From the NCBI GenBank assembly GCA_024331095.1, contig JANDJE010000003.1, forward strand, positions 99,768-163,767: DNA of 64,000 bases, given 5' to 3'. The position numbers and the translations under genes were made by a program. Below are positions 22,548-32,079 of this stretch, piece by piece. This DNA is from Nitrospira sp. Lineage in GTDB: Bacteria > Nitrospirota > Nitrospiria > Nitrospirales > Nitrospiraceae. Below the pieces are notes generated by a model. It saw nothing but the letters and a program-made list of their open reading frames with translations. It was not told the DNA's origin and did not search any database. Position 1 is the first letter of the stretch, and every line of letters starts with the position of its first letter.

Positions 22548-22856
22548 TCATTCCCTCGCCATACGTTCTTTGAGCCGTTCGAGCCGTTTCTCGGTTGATT
22601 GTTTGATGAACGCCATGTTCTCGGCCAGGTGTCGGCGGGCGTCGATTTTTCCTTCCTCCCGGCGTTTTTGCTGATCGAGTCCGAATTGAGCGATGATCGG
22701 CCCGTCTTGCTCGTTCAGTTCTTTCCATATGTCGGCGCAGCGGGATTGTTTGGCTGGCGGGTACTTGTCGCAGGGCGGGTCGGCGGCCGATGCGACCGAC
22801 GCCACGACGGTTGCGGCGATGATCAGCATGGTCAGGTTTCCCCACGAACGGCTCAT
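22548..22856 (-). CDS. Small exported hypothetical protein
   Basis: MSRSWGNLTMLIIAATVVASVASAADPPCDKYPPAKQSRCADIW; signal peptide plus Cys pair. Confidence 0.55.
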   Translation of the reverse strand: MSRSWGNLTMLIIAATVVASVASAADPPCDKYPPAKQSRCADIWKELNEQDGPIIAQFGLDQQKRREEGKIDARRHLAENMAFIKQSTEKRLERLKERMARE

Positions 22857-22954
22857 AGAATCTCCAGTCAAGTGATCGGTCGCATTCGACACGATAGCAT
22901 AATTTGAGCGATTGTGCAGAACCATCAAGACGAGCCGCCGTCACTTCTCTTTTA

Positions 22955-23935
22955 TCAAAGAGACCGCCGGTTGACGGTAATGGGAGGAAGAGCTGCGTCA
23001 AGAAGGTGGTGTCGGGTTCGCAAGAGGGCCTGGGCTTCGACGATCGAGCAGGAAACGAATCGGACGGTGTCGCCAGGGCCCAACTGGGCGGCGGAAGGCA
23101 GATCAACCGAGATGACCGCGGCGATGGGAGGATAGCCCCCGGTGGTCTGGCGATCGGCCATCAGCAGGATCGGTTGCCCGTCGGCTGGGACTTGCAACGT
23201 GCCCGTCACCGTGCCTTCTGAGATGAAGTGGTGTGCGCCTGCGCGAGGGAGCGGGGGGCCTATCAACCGATACCCCATGCGATCCGACTGAGGAGCGACC
23301 GTGTAAACGGAACGGAGGAGGGTGGAGACCGCCGCGTCCTGGAAGAATTCACGACGAGAATCGAGAACGACGCGCAGGATGATGGATCGGTCATATCGAG
23401 GGAGCAATCGATCAGGCAGCCGTCGCCCGACCAATTGCTCGGCGCCACCGTCAAATGAGCCGCCAAACAGAAGATCCCCCGCTCGCAACGGACGCCCGTC
23501 AAGTCCACCGGTTTGGCTCGGGCAATGGGTCGAACGGCTTCCCAGGGCCGTCGGTGCGTCGAATCCTCCGGCGATGGCGAGATAACAACGAAACCCGACG
23601 CGCCGCATGCCGAATCGAAGTCGACCGCCGCGCCGAACGTTGAGACATTCCCAGAGGGGGATGTCGTTTCCGTCAAGCGTCGGAGAGAGGTCCGCTCCGG
23701 TGACCGCCAGGCGTGCGTCGTCACGAAAAAAGAGTTCGGGACCCTTGAGGGTACATTCAAGCACGGCCGCTCCGTCGGGGTTCCCGACAAGGCGATTGCC
23801 CACGATGGCCGCGAAGCGGTCCATCGCGCCGGAGACCGGCATGCCGTAACGTTGGTATCCGTGCCGTCCCAGGTCTTGGACGGTTGTGAGCCAGCCCGGT
23901 TTGACGACGTCGATCTCGGCCCGTTTGGGTTTCAT
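22955..23935 (-). CDS. pxpC: 5-oxoprolinase subunit C / biotin-dependent carboxyltransferase family
   Basis: IDVVKPGWLTTVQDLGRHGYQRYGMPVSGAMDRFA; GGYPPIAAVISVDLP. Confidence 0.92.
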   Translation of the reverse strand: MKPKRAEIDVVKPGWLTTVQDLGRHGYQRYGMPVSGAMDRFAAIVGNRLVGNPDGAAVLECTLKGPELFFRDDARLAVTGADLSPTLDGNDIPLWECLNVRRGGRLRFGMRRVGFRCYLAIAGGFDAPTALGSRSTHCPSQTGGLDGRPLRAGDLLFGGSFDGGAEQLVGRRLPDRLLPRYDRSIILRVVLDSRREFFQDAAVSTLLRSVYTVAPQSDRMGYRLIGPPLPRAGAHHFISEGTVTGTLQVPADGQPILLMADRQTTGGYPPIAAVISVDLPSAAQLGPGDTVRFVSCSIVEAQALLRTRHHLLDAALPPITVNRRSL

Positions 23936-23957
23936 CCTGTTCTCGATCCGGGGGCCG

Positions 23958-24719
23958 TTACGGACGTGTCGGAGAGGCCGGTCGGTATCCCGCTGATTCG
24001 AGCTCCGCTCGAATGAGGTGGGCGAATTCAACGCTCCGCGGCGTGTCGGCATGGACGCACAGACTGTCGGCGTGGAGGGGCACCCGATACCCTTCGACAC
24101 TGGTCACGAAGCCCTCGAGGATCTCGCGTAATCGGCGGAGGATGTGTTGATCGGTCGTGAGCAGGGCGTCGGGATGAGAACGCGGCACGAGGGTGCCGTC
24201 GGCCCGGTAGGCGCGATCGACAAAAGCTTCTCGGACGACTCCCAGGCCGACTTGTTCCGCGCTCGCGATCAAGGCGGAGCCGGCGGGAGCGACGATCAGC
24301 AGCCGGCGATCGAAGGCCGCCACGACTTGGACGAACGATTTGGCGGCTTCAGCGTTCCAACTCACAAAGTGATAGAGCGCGCCATGAGGCTTGACATGGC
24401 GCAGAGGCAGACGTTCTTCCATCAAGACCTGCGACAGGGCGGTGAGTTGCTTGAGGACCAATGACGCCACTTCATCGGGGGATGTGCGACGGTCGCCTCG
24501 GCCGAAGTCCTCCCTGTTGGGAAATCCAGGATGGGCTCCGATCGCCACGCCATGTTCGGCGGCCAGTCGTGCGGTTCGGCGCATGAGGAGGGAATTGCCG
24601 GCGTGTACGCCGCAGGCGATGTTGACCGACGTGATGAGCGGCATCAGTTCGGTTTCGCGGAGCCGAAATTCCGCGCTGTCGTACTCACCGAGGTCGCTGT
24701 TAAGGTCGATCGTGTCCAT
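23958..24719 (-). CDS. pxpA: 5-oxoprolinase subunit A (LamB/YcsF family)
   Basis: MDTIDLNSDLGEYD...SVNIACGVHAGNSLLMRRT...GAHPGFPNREDFGRG; ORF opens at 24761. Confidence 0.93.
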   Translation of the reverse strand: MDTIDLNSDLGEYDSAEFRLRETELMPLITSVNIACGVHAGNSLLMRRTARLAAEHGVAIGAHPGFPNREDFGRGDRRTSPDEVASLVLKQLTALSQVLMEERLPLRHVKPHGALYHFVSWNAEAAKSFVQVVAAFDRRLLIVAPAGSALIASAEQVGLGVVREAFVDRAYRADGTLVPRSHPDALLTTDQHILRRLREILEGFVTSVEGYRVPLHADSLCVHADTPRSVEFAHLIRAELESAGYRPASPTRP

Positions 24720-25410
24720 GGGCCATTTCACGGCTGAGTCGTTCGAACTCATTTTGGTCAATTGGTCGGAATCGGACCCGGTCGCCCGGCTTGAGCAAAA
24801 AGGGATCGAGACCGGTCCGGTGATACAGGGGGATGGGAGTTCGGCCGATCAGTCTCCATCCTCCCGGCGTTGCGATCGGATAGATGCCGGTTTGACGGTC
24901 GGCGAGGCCGACCGATCCGGGCGGGACCCTTGGGCGTGGCGTTTGGAGTCGAGGTATCGCCAGTTGTTCGGGGAGCAATCCGAGATAGGGGAACCCAGGG
25001 GTGAACCCAAGCATATAGACGCGATAGCAAACGGAGGTGTGCAAGGCGATGACCTCGGACGGTTTCAGCCCCGCGAAAGACGCGACGCCTTCCAAGTCCG
25101 GTCCAGAGTCGCCGCCGTACAAGACTGGGATCTTGTGCAGCGCCCCCTGCGACTCCACTTCATGCGGGTGGGGGCAAGACAGGATCAGCAACCGGTCGGT
25201 CAGGGCGGTCAAGTCCCATTGAATCGGATCGTAATGAACGGTGATCGACCGATAGGTCGGGACGACGTCCACGATGCCGTTCCAACCTTGCTCGATGATC
25301 CTGTTCGCGTAGGCAACGACGAGCGCGTTGACGTCGGGATCGATCGCCTCCCCAAGTTCCACGGTGACGGCCGAGTCTCCGAGCGGAATGAGACGCATGA
25401 CGCGAGCCAA
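24700..25410 (-). CDS. pxpB: 5-oxoprolinase subunit B (KipI-like)
   Basis: IPLGDSAVTVELGEAIDPDVN...YMLGFTPGFPYLGLLPEQLAIPRLQTPRPRVPPGSVGLADRQTGIYP. Confidence 0.93.
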   Translation of the reverse strand: MARVMRLIPLGDSAVTVELGEAIDPDVNALVVAYANRIIEQGWNGIVDVVPTYRSITVHYDPIQWDLTALTDRLLILSCPHPHEVESQGALHKIPVLYGGDSGPDLEGVASFAGLKPSEVIALHTSVCYRVYMLGFTPGFPYLGLLPEQLAIPRLQTPRPRVPPGSVGLADRQTGIYPIATPGGWRLIGRTPIPLYHRTGLDPFLLKPGDRVRFRPIDQNEFERLSREMAHGHDRP

Positions 25411-25469
25411 GGCGGCCGGGCGCGACGTGTATTGCCGTCGCGCCCGGCTTCAGCCGTTTGAACCGCCGA

Positions 25470-26054
25470 TCATTTCTTGACGGCGGCGTCGACCGAGAAC
25501 GGCGGCGTAAACGTGTCCAACAAGTTTTCGATGGCGGTCGCTGGAATGGCCGTGGGAATGAATTTCGGGTATTCCTGACACTCGACCTCTCCATTCGGTT
25601 CTACGTAAAGTCTGGACTGAACCTTGAAGGCTTTGATCGGCTGGGCCTTGGGCGTCGGCACATACACCGTTTTCCCGTCCGCATCGACGAACGACCAAAA
25701 TGTCTCGTCTCGTACCGCTTCTTTAGTGATGATTTCGTCCAGCGCGGCAACCGCTTGGCCGGTTTTGTGATCGCAGCGCCGATTGTCGAAGTACAGGTTG
25801 ACCGGATTCCCGCTTCCGGCGATCTTGTTCTTGAAGATGGAAAGAACGAAGACGGAGTCGCCGACTTTGAATGGAACAAGGGGCAGCTTAAAGAAGGGAC
25901 CGGCAAACTCGACGATGGGGCCGAGCGTCTTTCCTTTTGCGTCCACCATGACCAACGACTCGACCGTGCCGGCTTCGGCGGGAGGGCACGACGCCACGCC
26001 GAATAAGAGAGCGGACACCATGGTCACAGCCGCGACACCGTTCACTGCTTTCAT
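25470..26054 (-). CDS. Exported hypothetical protein
   Basis: MKAVNGVAAVTMVSALLFGVASCPPAEAG signal; ORF extends upstream to 26327 but ATG at 26054 gives a signal peptide. Confidence 0.55.
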   Translation of the reverse strand: MKAVNGVAAVTMVSALLFGVASCPPAEAGTVESLVMVDAKGKTLGPIVEFAGPFFKLPLVPFKVGDSVFVLSIFKNKIAGSGNPVNLYFDNRRCDHKTGQAVAALDEIITKEAVRDETFWSFVDADGKTVYVPTPKAQPIKAFKVQSRLYVEPNGEVECQEYPKFIPTAIPATAIENLLDTFTPPFSVDAAVKK

Positions 26055-26226
26055 GCCATACCTCCATGCTGTAGTTATGGCGCCCGGCCAAGGACGCCTG
26101 TGATTGACGATGGGATCGCTCGCAGTTCCGCAAGCGAGTCGCATTCTAGGAGATCGATGCAATGTGCGCAAGACGTTGACGACAGGTCGGCCGTTCCTCG
26201 AAAGTTTGTCGGGCTTGCGAAGAGAG

Positions 26227-26685
26227 CTAGCCGCGAGCGACACCTTCGATGAGCAGAGATGGAGAAACTTCAGGCTGTTCGACCGTGACGGGCAACGCTT
26301 GGGTGTCGGTGACGGGCTCCGTTTCAAAAGGATGGGTCCCCATGTCGCTGAGTCCCTTGAAGTAGGCTCCCTCTTCTATCAACAACACCGGCGTGCGGAC
26401 GTCGCCGATGAGGACGGCTTGCTTGAGGAGGTGAATTTTTTGGCGTGCCGTGACGGTTCCTTTGATTTTTCCGCTACTGATCAATGCGCCGACGTTGAGC
26501 GTGCCGTGAACGACCGCGTGTTCGCCGATCACGATCGTTCCCGTCGTGTGAATGTCGCCTTCGAAGCGGCTGTCGAGTTGAACGACGCCTTCGAAATGGG
26601 CGATCCCTTTGAAGACCACATCCTTGCCGAGAATGGTAAACGGTTCGCCGTTCGGTTTATCCAGCCATTTCTTGCTTTCCCACAT
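26227..26685 (-). CDS. Bactofilin / polymer-forming cytoskeletal protein
   Basis: FTILGKDVVFKGIAHFEGVVQLDSRFEGDIHTTGTIVIGEHAVVHGTLNVGALISSGKIKGTVTA beta-helix repeats. Confidence 0.85.
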   Translation of the reverse strand: MWESKKWLDKPNGEPFTILGKDVVFKGIAHFEGVVQLDSRFEGDIHTTGTIVIGEHAVVHGTLNVGALISSGKIKGTVTARQKIHLLKQAVLIGDVRTPVLLIEEGAYFKGLSDMGTHPFETEPVTDTQALPVTVEQPEVSPSLLIEGVARG

Positions 26686-26915
26686 GACCGCCTTGCCCCT
26701 TGAAAGAATCGTCAGGTCTGCTCGGCGATAGTTGAGCAATACCTATGCCCTCTCAACATGAAGGGAATAGGAGCGGTTTCAGCCGACTTTGTGCGTAACG
26801 CTCGGTCGCAAGCCGCGCGGCGTTCGTAGGTCATTGACGACAGGGTCCTACACTTCTTTAGGGGAGAATAACGACGGTATTGCGGAGGGGGAGTTGGGGC
26901 GGTCGGAAGAGGCGC

Positions 26916-27806
26916 TTATTTCCCCGACGACTGTCTCAATCGTTCCAGTTCCGCCTCTTGCTCGGCCAGCTTTTTTTGCATGGCTTTTAATTCTTCTCTG
27001 AAGACGCGTAACTCCGTGTCGGTTGCACCCGGCATCGGTTGCGCCGGTTGTCCGCCGATTGCCGGGGTCGGGGAGGCAGATTGAGCGGCGAATGGCGAGG
27101 CGAGGAGTCTGTTGAGAAGCTGGTAATCGACGACCACCGTTCGGTCATCCGATCCGCCGAACCAGCTCGATGAGCCGATTTCTCTCCGCAACGCCTTTTC
27201 AGGAATAAATCGCACTTCGCGATTGCGCAGCCCGTCAGGATCGGGAAGCTGGTGGGGTTGTGTCTTGTCGATTTTCCCCGGGCGGTATCGATAATGTGTC
27301 AGTGTCAAGTTGAGCGAGAGCCCCTCCGCGGAGAGATACCCCGCGGTAACTTCCCTGATATCCTGCCCTCTGGCCGCGCGAACCTGTCCTTCCGGCGCGT
27401 AATACAGTCGGAACGCGACCTGTTGATTCGGAGTGGCCTGTGCGAGCGCGGCGGAAATGTGTGGTGCCAAGAGCGCGATGTCGTCTTCTGAAAAGGTCCT
27501 GATATCGCTCAGGTTGGCAGCCATCAAGGCTTTGCCGAGCAACAGCACCAGCCCCGGCTTCTCTTTGGTATGAACGCCGCGCAAGACGTTGGCGATCGTC
27601 GCTTCATCCAGCTTAATGGGATGAGCCGCTTGGAATGATTTGTCCCGCACAGTCTCAAGCAACACGGCGCCCCGACTCTCTTCGTAGACAGTGGTGACGG
27701 GGGGCTTCATGCCGGCGCAGCCGGCGAGAAAAAATGTGAGACATCCCGTCACAAGAACAAAGCAAGGAGAGAGAGCAAGCGAGCGATCGACAATGCGCAT
27801 GGTCAT
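26916..27806 (-). CDS. Putative lipoprotein, hypothetical
   Basis: TFFLAGCAGMKPP lipobox; C-terminal coiled coil EELKAMQKKLAEQEAELERLRQSSGK. Confidence 0.65.
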   Translation of the reverse strand: MTMRIVDRSLALSPCFVLVTGCLTFFLAGCAGMKPPVTTVYEESRGAVLLETVRDKSFQAAHPIKLDEATIANVLRGVHTKEKPGLVLLLGKALMAANLSDIRTFSEDDIALLAPHISAALAQATPNQQVAFRLYYAPEGQVRAARGQDIREVTAGYLSAEGLSLNLTLTHYRYRPGKIDKTQPHQLPDPDGLRNREVRFIPEKALRREIGSSSWFGGSDDRTVVVDYQLLNRLLASPFAAQSASPTPAIGGQPAQPMPGATDTELRVFREELKAMQKKLAEQEAELERLRQSSGK

Positions 27807-28236
27807 ACTCTTGGTCGGTGAGTTAAAGAAAGACATAGAGTGCCAGTCTAACAAAAAGGGTCTCCTTAAAACAAACGCGCATAAGACTCATTGTGCCCAT
27901 GACGATCGTTGTCTCATAAGAGCAGCTCACCCGCCGCTTCTCTGTCTGATTGGGGTCGAGCCGTGAGGAATGATCGGCGTGGTCGCGTACCTTAACAGAA
28001 AGCACGTCTGTCAGCCATCGCTCTGTTGTCTCAAGAGAACGAGATCCGGCTCCCGTTCATCCCCAACGTGTGCGAAGCGTGTCGGATCATCGGCTCAATG
28101 CGTTGGTTCCAGAACCGCCCCCTCGATTACCGCCGTAAAACCTCATTTAAGCAGGCCGCACCGATCAACTCGGAGCTTGGATGGTCTGATTTTTCAAGAG
28201 AATCTGGCGCTGTTCGGCGGTAATGGAAGGAAAACG

Positions 28237-28272
28237 GAAGAGCCGATCCAGGATACTCTGGATCGGCTCTTC
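28237..28272 (-). terminator. Rho-independent terminator downstream of the porin gene
   Basis: Perfect 15-bp inverted repeat gaagagccgatccag-gatact-ctggatcggctcttc; minus-strand transcript continues into ...CCGTTTTCC. Confidence 0.8.
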
Positions 28273-28308
28273 GTAAGAGGTCGTTGATCCTTGATCGATG
28301 CGTTCAAT

Positions 28309-29595
28309 TCAGTACTGCAACTGCAAGGCGACGTGGAACGAATCGACCTTGTCTCCCGTCGCAGAGGGGGAAAAGCTTCCCGCCGGGCCTCCCTTTGTTT
28401 TGAGATCGCCATAGGTGTAGTACGCAGATATTCTCGCATTGAAGCCGTCGATTACGTAGTTCACGCCGCCTTCCCATTCTTGACGTGTTGAACTGTTCAG
28501 AGGATTGATGGAGGTAAAACGAGCATAGGGCTGGAATTGGCCGATCCCCACCTTCGCGGGAATCAAGTACAAGCCGTAGACGGTCCACGAGTGGCCGTTG
28601 AAGATACAGAAACAATCCACCAGTCCGGTCACTGGCGACACAGCGGTAAATGCGTCAAGCGAATATCGAGCCCAGAATCGCTTGAACTCTCCATTGAATG
28701 TAAAGACGCCCCAGTTGTTCGGAAGGACCTTTTCCACCAAGAGATCAATGGACATGCCAGTGAAATCACTCACGCCAAACGCCGCATTGATGTTGCCTGC
28801 TCCGTCTTTCTGGTGTTGCCCGCTGATCGCGATGGCCAGAATGTCCCCGGCCGTCCCAAAATAGGTGCCGGATGTGTAATAGCCCGGAGAGGTTTCGTCG
28901 TTCAGCAGGTTCCACTGCAAGCGCCCGGTGTACATCAAACTGCTCCCGCTGTTTGCGGCGGCTCGTAACCCCTGAGACACGGAAACCGCGTACAATAAAT
29001 GGGTGCCCATGGGATGGATCTTTCCCCAGAGAGTCGCGCCATTATCGCGACCATAGAGTCCGGCCCCATTGTCGAAATTTGAGCTGAAGTCCGCCGGGAA
29101 AAACGGAGTTCTGAAACCCGCATAGGTCGCATGATAGAAAGGACCGTTCAACTCGCCGCGCTCGCTCGGCAGCAACAGCCGTCCAACCCAGATGTTGAAC
29201 TTTTCATCAAACTCGAATTTCCCGATCGCGTCCAACAGTCCAATAGTCGAGTTTCCACCGAAGATATTTGCCCCTCCAGCAACCCCGCAGTTGAAACACT
29301 CTGTGTTGAACTCGAACCCGACGTACTTGTGGATTTTGCCGTTAATATAGATTCGAGCGAAGTCCACCTTGAAGTCATTGGTGTAGTGCCCTGCGGGCGA
29401 GGCGCCTTCCACCGCGTTAAAACTTGTTTTGATACCCATTCCGATTGAAATCCACTTGTCATCATCGGCCTTGATCGTTCCCCCTGCATAACCATCTTCA
29501 GGTACCATGGCCCCAATACCAACTATCACGGCCACGAGAGTCCACGGAACCACACACCTCCTCCTCCTCCACCACCTTACTAGATCCACCTTCAT
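28309..29595 (-). CDS. Porin / outer-membrane beta-barrel protein
   Basis: Signal region, then KVDFARIYINGKIHKYVGFEFNTECFNCG...KFEFDEKFNIWVGRLLLPSERGELNGPFY...; ends in aromatic residue (VALQLQY). Confidence 0.75.
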   Translation of the reverse strand: MKVDLVRWWRRRRCVVPWTLVAVIVGIGAMVPEDGYAGGTIKADDDKWISIGMGIKTSFNAVEGASPAGHYTNDFKVDFARIYINGKIHKYVGFEFNTECFNCGVAGGANIFGGNSTIGLLDAIGKFEFDEKFNIWVGRLLLPSERGELNGPFYHATYAGFRTPFFPADFSSNFDNGAGLYGRDNGATLWGKIHPMGTHLLYAVSVSQGLRAAANSGSSLMYTGRLQWNLLNDETSPGYYTSGTYFGTAGDILAIAISGQHQKDGAGNINAAFGVSDFTGMSIDLLVEKVLPNNWGVFTFNGEFKRFWARYSLDAFTAVSPVTGLVDCFCIFNGHSWTVYGLYLIPAKVGIGQFQPYARFTSINPLNSSTRQEWEGGVNYVIDGFNARISAYYTYGDLKTKGGPAGSFSPSATGDKVDSFHVALQLQY

Positions 29596-29908
29596 GATGG
29601 CGCCTCCTTTGTGGTAGTGATTAAAGATGCTCTACAGAGCCCACCCGTTCATCGTTGGTGAAAAGGCGGGATCCACTGGACGCACAGGGACACAATCGTG
29701 TCGAAAAAATGGGCTTGTTCCAAAGGCCGTAAGAAGTTTCTTCTTAACTACGTAGGGGCATCGAAGTTTACAACCGACCAAAACACCCGTTGTGACAGGG
29801 GATGGAATGATGGGATGCAAGAGACCGATCTCCATATCCATGGCCGAGGTCTCTCTTCTTTGTTGGGAAGTTGAGGTGGGGGCAGTGTATAGAAACCGGT
29901 GAAACCTG

Positions 29909-29955
29909 TCAATCCTTCAATCCCTCAATGTAGCATTGAAATATTGAATCATCGA
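29909..29955. promoter_or_regulatory. 8-bp-periodic palindromic half-site array (putative operator) between porin and urtA
   Basis: TCAATCCT TCAATCCC TCAATGTAG CATTGAAA TATTGAAT CATCGA: TCAAT at 29909, 29917, 29925 and ATTGA at 29935, 29943 plus ATCGA at 29951, all symmetric about 29932. Confidence 0.45.
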
Positions 29956-30550
29956 CGATTGTGGCGAGGAGCCGATCTCGCATCGTCACTTGCTGTGCTT
30001 GTGATCCGGGTTATTAATTGATGGAGGTAGCCTTGCTTAAGAAGTCAGACGGTTCCGGAGCGGTCGATGATACTCTGCAGGTTTTTGTCATGCAACTTTG
30101 CCGTCCGGCATCATATCTCATTTCAATTCCTTTGACTGTCACATGATTTCTTTGAACATCGCAGGAATCCTGCGACGGCGCGCAGCGGCCTGGGTGTATT
30201 TTTCGGTATACGAACAACATCGTTCCGCATGATATTGAATCCGAGGAAGAGCGCTTGACAGGCTGGAAGGTCTTTCTTTATAAGGGCGATAGTGCTGGAA
30301 AAACAGGAAAAATCGGATGGTCGGTCGCGATGTTGAATTCTGAGGGTGACCGAGATATTTCAAGGAGTGGGAATGGCATCATTCAAAATACAACCAACAG
30401 CCTTATTGGCGTCTCGAGAAAGGAGGGAATGTAGCCGATAGCCGAGTCGGGTTTTCGGGTGTGGCAGGAACCAGAGCGTCGGAACGTTTTGGCGAAGTTC
30501 CATAAGTAACGCATCAACCGGAAGTTTGCATCTCACGGCAACTGAAAGGA

Positions 30551-31930
30551 GTGATGCTCATGGAAACGGGAATGCCACCATGTACGGAAAACCTCAGCAA
30601 AACGGAAGAGAGCACTACCGATAGCGGGTCGTCAAGACGAGAGTTCCTCTCTCAAAGCGGGAAAATAGCCGCAGGCGTAGGGGTTGCCGCTCTATTAGGC
30701 AATCTTGGAAACTACGCCCTCTCCTATGCGGCGAGCGGACCACCAATCAAAATCGGCGTTCTTCATTCACTGAGTGGCACCATGGCCATCAGTGAAGTGT
30801 CGTTGCGCGACGTCGTGCTGATGGCGGTTGAAGAAATTAACAAAGCCGGCGGTGTGATGGGACGGGAGATCCAGCCCGTCGTTGTTGATCCCGCTTCCAA
30901 TTGGGATCTCTTTGCCGAAAAAGCCAAACAGTTGTTGTTGCAGGATAAAGTGTCCGTCGTCTTCGGCTGCTGGACGTCGGTCAGCCGAAAATCCGTCCTG
31001 CCCGTCTTCGAGAAGAACAACGGCCTGCTCTTTTATCCGGTTCAGTACGAAGGCGAAGAATGTTCACGGAACGTGTTCTACACCGGAGCCGCTGTCAACC
31101 AGCAGGCTCAGCCGGCCGTCGAATATCTGATGAGTCCGGAAGGAGGTTCGTACAAAAAGTTTTATTTGTTGGGGAGCGACTATGTCTATCCTCGCACGAC
31201 GAACAAAATCCTTCGAGCGATGCTGCTGGCCAAAGGGGTGCCGCCGGCCAACATCGCGGAAGAATACACTCCCTTCCATCATCAGGACTATCAGACCATC
31301 TGCGGCAAGATCAAGAAATTCGCGGCCGGCGGAGGAGCCGCCGTCATCAGCACGATCAACGGCGATAGCAATGTTCCCTTCTACAAAGAATTCGCCAACC
31401 AGGGGCTAAGGGCAGAAGACGCTCCGATCATGGCCTTCAGCGTGGCCGAAGACGAATTGCGAGGAATGGACACGACGGCGTTGGTCGGACACCTGGCCGC
31501 GTGGAACTATTTTCAAAGTGTGGATACGCCCCAAAACAAGAAGTTTGTCGCGAATTTCAAGGCGTACTGCAAGCGAAATAACTTGCCGGACGGCGAGAAT
31601 CGGGTGACGGATGATCCGATCGAAGCCGCCTATTTCGGCGTTTATGTGTGGAAGCAGGCCGTTGAGCAGGCCGGCTCGACCGAGGTCGACAAGGTTCGCC
31701 GGGCCGTCTACAACCAAAAGTTTCTGGCTCCCGGCGGGACCATCATGATGGACTGTTGCAATCATCACACGCATAAGCCCGTGCTCATCGGGGAAATCCT
31801 CAAGGACGGTCAGTTCAAGGTGATCTGGCGATCCAAGGGGTTGGTCAAACCCGAACCTTGGAGCGAGTTTACGAATCCTGAGAAAGGATGTGATTGGGTG
31901 AACCATCAGGGGACGTATCAGAAGAAGTAG
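30551..31930 (+). CDS. urtA: Urea ABC transporter substrate-binding protein
   Basis: Tat-like SSRREFLSQSGKIAAGVGVAALL; PIKIGVLHSLSGTMAISEVSLRDVVLMAVEEINKAGGVMGREI; first gene of urtABCDE. Confidence 0.95.
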   Translation: MMLMETGMPPCTENLSKTEESTTDSGSSRREFLSQSGKIAAGVGVAALLGNLGNYALSYAASGPPIKIGVLHSLSGTMAISEVSLRDVVLMAVEEINKAGGVMGREIQPVVVDPASNWDLFAEKAKQLLLQDKVSVVFGCWTSVSRKSVLPVFEKNNGLLFYPVQYEGEECSRNVFYTGAAVNQQAQPAVEYLMSPEGGSYKKFYLLGSDYVYPRTTNKILRAMLLAKGVPPANIAEEYTPFHHQDYQTICGKIKKFAAGGGAAVISTINGDSNVPFYKEFANQGLRAEDAPIMAFSVAEDELRGMDTTALVGHLAAWNYFQSVDTPQNKKFVANFKAYCKRNNLPDGENRVTDDPIEAAYFGVYVWKQAVEQAGSTEVDKVRRAVYNQKFLAPGGTIMMDCCNHHTHKPVLIGEILKDGQFKVIWRSKGLVKPEPWSEFTNPEKGCDWVNHQGTYQKK

Positions 31931-32079
31931 CCTCTAATGAGCGGCGGGCCCTTCCGTGAGGATGCGCCCGCCTGAGAGGTCATGGCGGATCGGATGGAGG
32001 GGATATTCTGAAGAGCCAGGTTTTCGCTTCTTCATCCCGATGCCGATTGTGGTCCTTCATCTTGTCTGAGAGAGGATCC

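Noticed and set aside
28026-28223. 65-aa ORF with CEAC motif (MSQENEIRLPFIPNVCEACRII...)
   Set aside because: Starts and ends without supporting RBS or neighbors; too short to distinguish from chance; left uncalled.
30014-30363. Short minus-strand ORFs in the porin-urtA intergenic region
   Set aside because: No recognizable features, overlapping frames, no convincing RBS; more likely noncoding/regulatory.
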